From Elusimicrobiota bacterium (GTDB taxonomy: Bacteria; Elusimicrobiota; Elusimicrobia; UBA1565; UBA9628), in the NCBI GenBank assembly GCA_027452025.1, contig DAIDHI010000069.1:1-64000 (forward strand): 64,000 nucleotides of DNA, in the 5' to 3' direction. Below are positions 8,484 to 15,348 of this stretch, piece after piece. The notes beneath the pieces were generated by a model. That model was not told the DNA's origin. It saw only the letters and a list, made by a program, of their open reading frames with translations, and did not search any database. The translations under genes and the position numbers were made by a program. Position 1 is the stretch's first letter. Every line of letters starts with the position of its first letter.

Positions 8484-9559
8484 GAAGCCCTCCCGGCCGG
8501 GCGCAGCACCCGAGCGATCGTGCCGCCGCCCAAGACCTCTTGCCCGTCATAGAAGACGGCCGCCTGTCCCTGCGTGGCGGCCCGCTGGGGGCTGTCGAAT
8601 TCCACCAACGCCCCTCCGTCGCTCTGAGGCGTCACGCGCGCCGGCGCCGGCGAATGCCGGTGGCGGATGCGCACGCGGGCGATGAAGGGCTCTTCGGCTG
8701 CGCGGCCGGTCCAGCTCACGCCGGAGACGGACAGCGCCGCAGCGAAAGTCTCCTCGTCTCGTCCGACGACGACCGTGTTCGAGCCGGCCTCCAGACGCAC
8801 GACGTAGCGCGCGCCGCCGGCGCCGCCGCCCAGGCCTTTGCGCTGACCGACGGTGTAGGAGGCCACTCCGTCATGGCGCCCGACGGTGCGCCCGTCGGTG
8901 TCCTGGATCGGGCCCGGCTCCAAGGACGGGACCGGGCCCAGCCGGCCTTCGAGGAAGGCGCGGTAATCGCGGCCGGGGACGAAGCATATCTCCTGGCTTT
9001 CCGGCTTGTCCGCGGTCTTGAGGCCGAGCTCCCGGGCGCGCGCGCGCACCTCGTCTTTGGCCAGGTCTCCCACGGGAAACCGCACGCCGGACAATTCCCG
9101 AGCCGTCAAACTGTAAAGGAAATAAGTCTGGTCCTTGCGCTCGTCCTTGGCCGCATAGAGCCGAGCGCCCTGCACGCGGGCGTAATGCCCGGTGGCCACG
9201 CACTCGGCGCCCCAGGCCCGCGCCAGGCCCAGCAGGTGGCCGAATTTGACCGAGCGGTTGCACTCGACGCAGGGGTTAGGCGTGCGCGCCGAGACGTAAG
9301 CGTCGATGAAGGGCCGGACGACCTTGTCTTCGAAGAGGTCCGACAAATTGAGGACGTAGTGCGGGATCCCGAGACGTTCGCACACTCTCCGGGCGTCGTC
9401 GATATCCACCGGGGAACCGCAGCAGCCGAAGCCCGAGTCGGCCCGAGGCAGGAGCTTGAGCGTCACGCCGACGCAGTCGAAGCCCGCCTGCGCCATCAAG
9501 GCCGCGGCCACGGAACTGTCCACGCCGCCGCTCATGGCGACGACGGCCCTCCCCGCCAT
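8480..9559 (-). CDS. mnmA: tRNA-specific 2-thiouridylase MnmA
   Basis: Adds sulfur to U34 of the tRNAs for Lys, Glu and Gln using ATP. The PP-loop motif SGGVDSSVAA lies at the N-terminus. The two catalytic cysteines are in NPCVECNRSVKFG and SQEICFVPG. The 359-aa length is normal. A longer in-frame start (9742) would add a 61-residue shadow of the upstream gene; the ATG at 9559 (MAGRAVVAMSGG) is chosen because it overlaps the upstream stop as TAATG. The preceding gene is a cysteine desulfurase, the expected sulfur donor. Confidence 0.96.
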   Translation of the reverse strand: MAGRAVVAMSGGVDSSVAAALMAQAGFDCVGVTLKLLPRADSGFGCCGSPVDIDDARRVCERLGIPHYVLNLSDLFEDKVVRPFIDAYVSARTPNPCVECNRSVKFGHLLGLARAWGAECVATGHYARVQGARLYAAKDERKDQTYFLYSLTARELSGVRFPVGDLAKDEVRARARELGLKTADKPESQEICFVPGRDYRAFLEGRLGPVPSLEPGPIQDTDGRTVGRHDGVASYTVGQRKGLGGGAGGARYVVRLEAGSNTVVVGRDEETFAAALSVSGVSWTGRAAEEPFIARVRIRHRHSPAPARVTPQSDGGALVEFDSPQRAATQGQAAVFYDGQEVLGGGTIARVLRPAGRAS

Positions 9560-10728
9560 TAGAGCGCGGCCCCCACGTGCCGCAGCTTCTCCACCGCCCC
9601 GGGCAGAGCCTTCAGCAGCCGGTCGACGTGCGCCTGCGTCGTGCCGTAGCCGAAAGATACGCGCAAGGAGCCCGTCGCCAGCCGCTCGTCCGCGCCCATG
9701 GCGACCAGGACGTGGGAGGGCGTCGAGGCCCCCGAGGAGCAAGCGGGGCCGCTCGACACGCAGATACCCTCCAAATCGAGGGCAACCACCAGATTATGGC
9801 CGTCGAGCCCCTCGAAGCTGAAGTGAGCGCAGTTGGGCAGGCGCCGGGTCGGATGGCCGTTGAGGCGCGAGCCGGGTATCTTCAAGACCCCCTCTTCGAG
9901 TTTTCCCCGGAAGGCCCGGAGGCGGCCAGCGTGAGCGGCCTCCCGCGCGGCGAGCTCGCAGGCCGCGCCAAGCCCCACGATGCCGGCGACGTTCTCGGTG
10001 CCGCCCCGGCGGTTCTTCTCCTGATGGCCCGTGATGGTTTGAGCAAGCCGCACGCCCTTGCGCACGTAGAGCGCGCCGACGCCTTTGGGCGCGTTGATCT
10101 TGTGCCCGGAGATCGAGAGCAGGTCCGCGCCGAGCTTGCGCGCGTCGAGAGGGAGCTTGCCCGCCGATTGCACGGCGTCGGTGTGGAAAAGCGCTCCCTT
10201 GGAGCGGCAGGCCTCGGCCAGGGTCTCCACGGGCTGGATCGTGCCGACCTCGTTGTTGGCGTGCATGACGCTCACGATGGCCGCGTCGGATGAAATCTTC
10301 CCAGCGGCGGCTTCGGCGTCAACGAGACCTTGGGCGTCGACGCCCAAGGTCTCGACCGAGGCTCCGCGGCGCCGCAGCGCTTCGACGACGCCGCGCACGG
10401 CGTCGTGCTCGATCGCGCTGGTGACGACCTTGCGCCGGCGGCCCCCTGCCTCGTCCTGGGCCTGCCAATAGGCCCCGGCGATGGCCATCACATCCGACTC
10501 GGAGCCGCAGGAGGTAAAGACGATCTCCTGGGGATCGGCGGCGCCGAGAAAGGAGGCGACTCGGGCGCGCGCTTCCTCGACGGCCCGCCGCGCCTGCTGG
10601 CCCAGCCAATAGGGGCTGCCGGGATTGCCGTACTGGCCCTTAAGAAAAGGCAGCATGGCCTCGAGGACCTCCGGGCGCACCGGAGTGGTGGCGTTATGAT
10701 CGAGATAGGCGAGGTCGCGCGGCGTCAC
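9559..10728 (-). CDS. Cysteine desulfurase (NifS/IscS family)
   Basis: PLP enzyme that removes sulfur from cysteine for thiolation or Fe-S assembly. Visible marks are YLDHNATTP at the N-terminus, the PLP lysine in SISGHKINAPKG, and the persulfide cysteine in SSGPACSSGA (the short-loop group with SSG after the Cys). Its length is 389 aa. It is coupled by overlap to both mnmA (TAATG) and the upstream lipoprotein (ATGA). No IscU/SufU scaffold is nearby, so supply of sulfur to MnmA is the most direct role that context suggests. Confidence 0.93.
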   Translation of the reverse strand: MTPRDLAYLDHNATTPVRPEVLEAMLPFLKGQYGNPGSPYWLGQQARRAVEEARARVASFLGAADPQEIVFTSCGSESDVMAIAGAYWQAQDEAGGRRRKVVTSAIEHDAVRGVVEALRRRGASVETLGVDAQGLVDAEAAAGKISSDAAIVSVMHANNEVGTIQPVETLAEACRSKGALFHTDAVQSAGKLPLDARKLGADLLSISGHKINAPKGVGALYVRKGVRLAQTITGHQEKNRRGGTENVAGIVGLGAACELAAREAAHAGRLRAFRGKLEEGVLKIPGSRLNGHPTRRLPNCAHFSFEGLDGHNLVVALDLEGICVSSGPACSSGASTPSHVLVAMGADERLATGSLRVSFGYGTTQAHVDRLLKALPGAVEKLRHVGAAL

Positions 10729-11450
10729 GGTCCGAAACCAAAGCCCTTGAAGAGGTCGTCGTCCTGCTTGCTCGACGCGTCGGCGGCCGGCTTGCTCGCC
10801 GCCGCCGGCTGTCCTTGAGGCGGCTTGGCCCCGGGAATCGCCGCCGTCGCCCGGCGGCCCACGACGGGCGCCACGATGGTCTTGCGAATGCCCTCGACGA
10901 AGATGATGCGGCCGCGCTTGCGCTCGTAATAGAGATGGAACTGGCTCTCCTTGGTCTGGGGCTCGTAAGCCTTGCCCAGCATCTCGCGCTCCTGCTCCCA
11001 GCCGGGATTATAGAGGAGCTTGCCGCGGACGTCGACGATGCCGTCGATGATCGGCAGGGTGAACCGGATGCGGTAAAAGCCGTTGGTATCGCTGACGCCC
11101 GGGTCGAAGGAGCTGACGGGCATGTTCTCGTTGATCAGGCCGTTATCCTCGAGCTGGGTATCGGCGGAGACGACGGCCCGCACGACCACGCCCTGGACGG
11201 GATTGTCCGCGTAGTCGGTGATGATGCCCTGGATGTAGCCTTCCAGGAACTGCGTCTTTTTGGGAATGGAGACGAACAGGAAGTCCTGATTGCCCGTCAG
11301 CTTTTCCGTGATCGACAGGTCGACGACCCGGCCTTCGGCGAAGTCCTGGACCACGATCTTCTTGTTGGCGGGACCGCAGGCGGCCAGAAAAGACGCGGCG
11401 GCCGCGGCGGCTGGCAGGAGCTTACTTTTCACGCCGAGCGATTTTATCAT
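10725..11450 (-). CDS. Lipoprotein in the motor operon
   Basis: A 241-aa protein with a clear lipobox, SFLAAC (Cys at about 25), so a lipid-anchored envelope protein. Its middle contains YIQGIITDYADNPVQGVVVRA and a following GFYRIRFTLP strand, resembling a carboxypeptidase-regulatory-like beta-sandwich. The C-terminus is Ala/Pro-rich. Its ATG follows the motB stop with no gap (TAAATG), and its end overlaps the cysteine desulfurase start. Position right after motA-motB suggests a part of, or anchor for, the motor; this is inference. No close family is recognised. Confidence 0.72.
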   Translation of the reverse strand: MIKSLGVKSKLLPAAAAAASFLAACGPANKKIVVQDFAEGRVVDLSITEKLTGNQDFLFVSIPKKTQFLEGYIQGIITDYADNPVQGVVVRAVVSADTQLEDNGLINENMPVSSFDPGVSDTNGFYRIRFTLPIIDGIVDVRGKLLYNPGWEQEREMLGKAYEPQTKESQFHLYYERKRGRIIFVEGIRKTIVAPVVGRRATAAIPGAKPPQGQPAAASKPAADASSKQDDDLFKGFGFGP

Positions 11451-12185
11451 TTATGGAGTCGCCTGGACCCCCGCTCCCGCTACGGGCTGGGGCTGCGGGG
11501 ACGCCTCGGCGGCCGGCGGCGCGGCCGCCGAGGGGACGGCGTCCGCGGTCTGCGGCGGGGGCGTGGTCTCGCCGTTCTTGATCAGGAAAACGACCCGCCG
11601 GTTCTTGGCCCGCCCCTCGGGCGTGGCGTTGGAGGCGATCGGGCGATATTGGCCGTAGCCGATGGCGCCGATGCGGCTGGGCGGTATCCCGTATTTGTCG
11701 ATGAGCAGCCGCGCCACGCTGGTGGCGCGCGCCGTGGAGAGCTCCCAGTTGGAATCGTAGTACTCGTTGCGGATGCCCTGGTTGTCGGTGTGGCCCTCGA
11801 CGATGATGTCGTGATCCTTGGAAAGCTTGCGAAGGATCGGCGCCAGCTTCTGGAGCTGGGCGTCGATCTCCGACGTGGTGTCGGCCGAGCCGCTGGCGAA
11901 GAAGGAGGCCGTGCCCTGCTCCTCGAGCGAGATCTTGAGGCCCTCCTTGTCGATCTTGACCTCGCCGTGCATCTGGCCCTTATCCATCATTTTCTTGACC
12001 TGAGCCGCGGCGTTCTGCACGTTCTTGTTGAGCGCCGCCGAAAGAGCGTAGAGGATGACGAAGAAGCAGACCAGTTCCGTCATCAAGTCGGCGTAATTGA
12101 CCAGCCAGGGAGGCGCGGGGTGGCCGATCTGGCAGACCTTCGGGTCGCTCTCGTCGATGAAGCCCTTCGGCGCGCGCAGCGGCAT
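11451..12185 (-). CDS. motB: MotB-type stator protein
   Basis: Ion-driven stator subunit that anchors MotA to peptidoglycan. The transmembrane segment LVNYADLMTELVCFFVILYAL holds the ion-binding Asp33 in the conserved YADLMT context. The C-terminal OmpA/MotB domain shows IIVEGHTDNQG, NWELSTARA and RAKNRRVVF, the peptidoglycan-binding pattern. At 244 aa it is slightly short, and a Pro/Ala tail follows the domain. It lies 1 base from the motA stop. The YADLMT pattern fits MotB better than TolR/ExbD. No filament genes are nearby, so its output device is unclear. Confidence 0.9.
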   Translation of the reverse strand: MPLRAPKGFIDESDPKVCQIGHPAPPWLVNYADLMTELVCFFVILYALSAALNKNVQNAAAQVKKMMDKGQMHGEVKIDKEGLKISLEEQGTASFFASGSADTTSEIDAQLQKLAPILRKLSKDHDIIVEGHTDNQGIRNEYYDSNWELSTARATSVARLLIDKYGIPPSRIGAIGYGQYRPIASNATPEGRAKNRRVVFLIKNGETTPPPQTADAVPSAAAPPAAEASPQPQPVAGAGVQATP

Positions 12186-12186
12186 A

Positions 12187-13002
12187 TCAGGCCGGGGTCG
12201 TGGGCTGTCCGGGCGCCGGCGCGGCGGCCGGGGCCTTGACCACCAGGCGCTTGGACGGCTCCAAGTACGCCTTCAGGTTCGCCTCCACGACGCTGGGCGT
12301 GGCGCCGCTTTGCAGCAGCAGCACGCCCCGAATGATGATCTCCTTGACGAGCAGCTCCTCCTCGGAGCGGCGGCGCAGCTTGCCGCCCATGGGCAGGAAG
12401 ATGAGGTAGCCCGACCCGAGGCCGAAAAAGGCGGCGGCGAGCGCGAGGGCCATGCGGCGCGGCACCTGGGAGACGTCGCTGATGTTGGAGAGCATCAGGA
12501 TCATGCCGAGCACCGTGCCGATCATGCCGAAAGCGGGCGAGTAGGTGCCCATGGCATTGAAGATTTCCTGGCCGACCTTGTGGCGTTCCCGGATGAAGCC
12601 GAGCTCCGTTTCAAGCATGTTGCGGATGAACTCTTGGTCGGCGCCATCGACGACGAGTTGGATGCCGCGGCGCAAAAAGTCGTTCTGGATGTTCTTGACG
12701 TCGGCCTGCAAGGCGAGAAAGCCCTCTTTCTTGGCCTTTTGGGACAGTGCCACGAATGTGCCGACGATGTCGGTGGAGTCGTCGCCCGAGGAGAAGAGAA
12801 CCTTGCGCACCACGCGACCCAGGCCCACGACCTGGCCGATGGGATAATTGACCAGGGTGGCGCAGAAGGTTCCGCCCATGACCATGAGCAGGGCCTCCAG
12901 GTTGGCGAAGGGCTTGAAGCCCGCCACCCCCTCCGAGATATAGATGGTGGCCACGGCCATCCCGAAGAAGGCCAGTATGCCCATGACGGTTGCGATATCC
13001 AT
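12187..13002 (-). CDS. motA: MotA-type stator channel protein
   Basis: Four-helix proton or sodium channel subunit that couples ion flow to force on the rotor. Hydrophobic helices are at about 1-22, 34-54, 152-173 and 183-203, with a cytoplasmic region between helices 2 and 3. The conserved proline lies in TYSPAFGMIGTVLG (Pro155). The 271-aa length matches MotA/PomA. The ATG at 13002 has a strong GAGGAG ribosome-binding site upstream. It is followed at once by motB and preceded, across an inverted-repeat element, by flbD: the spirochete/Firmicute order flbD-motA-motB. Confidence 0.92.
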   Translation of the reverse strand: MDIATVMGILAFFGMAVATIYISEGVAGFKPFANLEALLMVMGGTFCATLVNYPIGQVVGLGRVVRKVLFSSGDDSTDIVGTFVALSQKAKKEGFLALQADVKNIQNDFLRRGIQLVVDGADQEFIRNMLETELGFIRERHKVGQEIFNAMGTYSPAFGMIGTVLGMILMLSNISDVSQVPRRMALALAAAFFGLGSGYLIFLPMGGKLRRRSEEELLVKEIIIRGVLLLQSGATPSVVEANLKAYLEPSKRLVVKAPAAAPAPGQPTTPA

Positions 13003-13019
13003 TAGTTGCTCCTCGTTGC

Positions 13020-13078
13020 GGTGTCAGACTTTCACTTTTCACTTATCCCTGATAAGTGAAAAGTGAAAGTCTGACACC
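13020..13078. repeat. Palindromic interspersed element, copy 1
   Basis: A perfect inverted repeat with 28-base arms (13020-13047 and 13051-13078) and a 3-base loop. The outer arm begins GGTGTCAGACTTTCACTTTT. A second copy with the same outer sequence lies at 19941-19997. It sits between flbD and motA, where it would form a stable RNA hairpin. The size, palindrome and repetition resemble REP/MITE-like elements mobilised by REP-associated transposases; no transposase is in the window. Confidence 0.85.
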
Positions 13079-13086
13079 ATTACTCT

Positions 13087-13317
13087 CTACGGATTCTTGC
13101 GCTCGAACCCCTGGATCGGATTGACGGCCTTTCCCGAGGCGTTGACCTTCCTGCGATACTCGATGACCAGCTCCGTGACCTGCTGCGCCGTCTCCTTGAC
13201 CAGGAAGCGATTGCCCGTGGCCAGGGAGATGACCGTCTCCTGGCCCTGCTCCAAGGTCTCGATGAGCTCGGCGTTGATGACGAACGCCGTCCCGTTGAGT
13301 TTGTGCAGTGTAATCAC
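13087..13317 (-). CDS. flbD: FlbD family flagellar protein
   Basis: A 76-aa protein matching the small FlbD family in order and length: ITLHKLNGTAFVINAELIE, then TVISLATGNRFLVKET and a helix ending VIEYRRKV. FlbD sits in flagellar operons of spirochetes and Firmicutes next to motA/motB; its molecular role is poorly known. The start is GTG at 13317, which overlaps the stop of the upstream coiled-coil gene (GTGA). A longer open frame on this strand is a shadow of that gene. The position directly before motA is the canonical one. Confidence 0.85.
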   Translation of the reverse strand: MITLHKLNGTAFVINAELIETLEQGQETVISLATGNRFLVKETAQQVTELVIEYRRKVNASGKAVNPIQGFERKNP

Positions 13318-15332
13318 GCGCCGCCCTTGAGCTTGCGCTCGAGCTCTTCCTTCTCCCGCAAATACATCCGGCCCAGATGCGTTTCGCGCGCGAGCTGCCC
13401 GCGCAGGTTTTCCATCGCCTCCTGAAGATTCTGCACCTGCGCCGCCTGGGCGCTGCACAGCCTCTCCAACTCCTCGCCGCGGCCGGCCAGTTCGCGCTTC
13501 TCGTCTTCGAGGCGCCGCAGCGCTTCTTCCGCGCCGCCGGCCCGCTGCTGCAGGCTTCCCGCGCTCTCGCGCGACTCCTGCACGGCTTTTTCCAGCTCGA
13601 GGGCCCGGCGTTCCAGCGCCTGGCGAGTCTGAGCCTCGCGGCTGTAGCCCGTCGAAGCCTCGTCGAGCTTGGAGGCCTGCGCGTGCATCTCCGCGTCCTT
13701 GGCCATGACTCGCTGGGACCATTCGGCGTCGCGCTTGAAGATCTCCTTGTGAAGGCGGTCGATCTCGGCCTCCAGCTCCTTGCGCGCGTTATCCCAGTCG
13801 CCCTGCAGGCGCCTTACGCGCTCGGATTCCTGGCTCTGGCGCTCGGCCAGCCATACGGCCTGGGCCTTCTTGACCTCGGCGTCGCGCTCCTTGGCCAGCT
13901 GCTCGGCGATCTTGGCGGCCCGCTGGTTGACCTCGTCCTGGGCCAGGATCTTGAGCTTGACCTTCTCGGCCTCGATCATCTGCAGGGCCTGGGATTGGGC
14001 CTCGTTGCGGATTTCCTTCTCGCGCTCGACCCACTTGCGCTGCAGGACGACGAACTCCGCCTTATAGCGCTCTTGAGTCTTGGCGAGCTCTGCGTTCTGC
14101 GCCCGCGCCGCGGCGAGTTGCCGCTCCATCGCGCCGGCGACCCCGCGCAGCTTCTGCAAGTCGCCCATGTGGCGATCGGCGGCTTCCCTATATTGCCTAA
14201 GCTCCGCCTCGTGCTCGAGCTTCAGCCGGCGCTCGTCCGCCTCGTGCTCGACCTTGAGCTTTTCCGGCAGCGAGGCGATGTCGCGCTGGAGCCGCTCGAC
14301 GTCGGCCATCAGGCGCTCCTCGCGCTCCTTGGCGCTGATGCGCAGGGCCTGGACCTCGCGCTCCAGGCGCTCCTGCACGCCCGCCGCCGCCTGCCGCGAA
14401 AGCGCCACGTCGGCGCGCAGCTGGATGTTCTCCTTCTCTTTCTCGACGGCCAGCTGAGCGCGCGCCATCGCCTCGGCGCGCTCGGCGGTCAGCTCGTTGA
14501 CCTTATCCTGCAGCCACTTGCGCTCGCTGGCGACCTTGGATAGCTCCACGTCGGCGCCCTTTAGCTTCTCAGCCAGCGTCCGGAGGTTGCGGATCTCCTC
14601 GTCCTTGGCCAGCGCGAGCTTCTGCCACTGGGCCTTTTCCTCGAGCCACTTGCGCTCCGTTTCCTGGAGCCGCAAGCTGAAATGGGCCTCGATCTCCTTG
14701 TCCTGGGTCTCGCGCGACTGCATCTGGTTGCGAAGGGTGACCACCCAGGTTTCCCGCTCCTGCGCCAGGCGAGCCTCCATCTCCTGCAGCTTGGTCTCGA
14801 GCTTGAGCCGCGACTCCTCCTGCTCCTGGTCGCGGCGGTCGCGCCGCAGCTTTTCCTGCAGGTCCTTGATCGAGGACTCCACCCTCGCCGCGTTGGCGGC
14901 CTCTTCCTGCGCCTTGACGTTGGCGATGAGGATTTTCTCGCGTTCCTCCTGCAGGCGCTTCTCGAGCTCGGAAAGCTTCTTCTCCATCAGCTCCTTTTCG
15001 ACGTCCTTTTTTGGGGGCTCGGAAGCCGCCGGCGCCGCGGCAGCCGCCGGCAAAGGCATCACGGGCGCGAAAGCCAGGCCGGGAGTCCCGGGAAAGCCCG
15101 GCAGCGGCGGCACGGGCGGATGGCCTCCAGCCGCGCCGGGCAGGGGCGGCAACCCGCCGGCCCCGAACAGCGGAGGCTTGGCCGCGCCTGCGCCGCCGAG
15201 AAAGCTCGGCAAGGGCGGCTTCGGCCCCCCCAGCCCCGAAGGCAGTCCCGGCAGCGGCGGCGGCGCCCCCGCTCTAGGGGTCATCGGCGGCAGAGGCGGC
15301 CGCTTCGGAGGCTCCTGGTTGTCGTCGGGCAT
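13314..15332 (-). CDS. Large coiled-coil protein with proline-rich N-terminus
   Basis: A 672-aa protein. Residues 1-110 are Pro/Gly/Ala-rich with repeated PPLPG-type motifs, likely disordered. From about 112 to the C-terminus it is an almost unbroken Glu/Lys/Arg/Gln/Leu-rich coiled coil. There is no signal peptide or membrane helix, so it should be cytoplasmic. It lies between the FliF/FliG-like fusion and flbD, where flagellar operons often carry fliH, but it is much longer than FliH and no specific similarity can be claimed. A filament, scaffold or tether between rotor and other parts is conceivable. There is a 16-base gap to the upstream gene. Confidence 0.75.
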   Translation of the reverse strand: MPDDNQEPPKRPPLPPMTPRAGAPPPLPGLPSGLGGPKPPLPSFLGGAGAAKPPLFGAGGLPPLPGAAGGHPPVPPLPGFPGTPGLAFAPVMPLPAAAAAPAASEPPKKDVEKELMEKKLSELEKRLQEEREKILIANVKAQEEAANAARVESSIKDLQEKLRRDRRDQEQEESRLKLETKLQEMEARLAQERETWVVTLRNQMQSRETQDKEIEAHFSLRLQETERKWLEEKAQWQKLALAKDEEIRNLRTLAEKLKGADVELSKVASERKWLQDKVNELTAERAEAMARAQLAVEKEKENIQLRADVALSRQAAAGVQERLEREVQALRISAKEREERLMADVERLQRDIASLPEKLKVEHEADERRLKLEHEAELRQYREAADRHMGDLQKLRGVAGAMERQLAAARAQNAELAKTQERYKAEFVVLQRKWVEREKEIRNEAQSQALQMIEAEKVKLKILAQDEVNQRAAKIAEQLAKERDAEVKKAQAVWLAERQSQESERVRRLQGDWDNARKELEAEIDRLHKEIFKRDAEWSQRVMAKDAEMHAQASKLDEASTGYSREAQTRQALERRALELEKAVQESRESAGSLQQRAGGAEEALRRLEDEKRELAGRGEELERLCSAQAAQVQNLQEAMENLRGQLARETHLGRMYLREKEELERKLKGGA

Positions 15333-15348
15333 GATGTCTGGCTCCTAT

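Noticed and set aside
11451..13002. TolR/ExbD-TolQ/ExbB instead of MotB-MotA
   Set aside because: The YADLMT helix, the OmpA-type peptidoglycan-binding domain and the 271-aa MotA-like partner fit Mot proteins, and flbD is adjacent.
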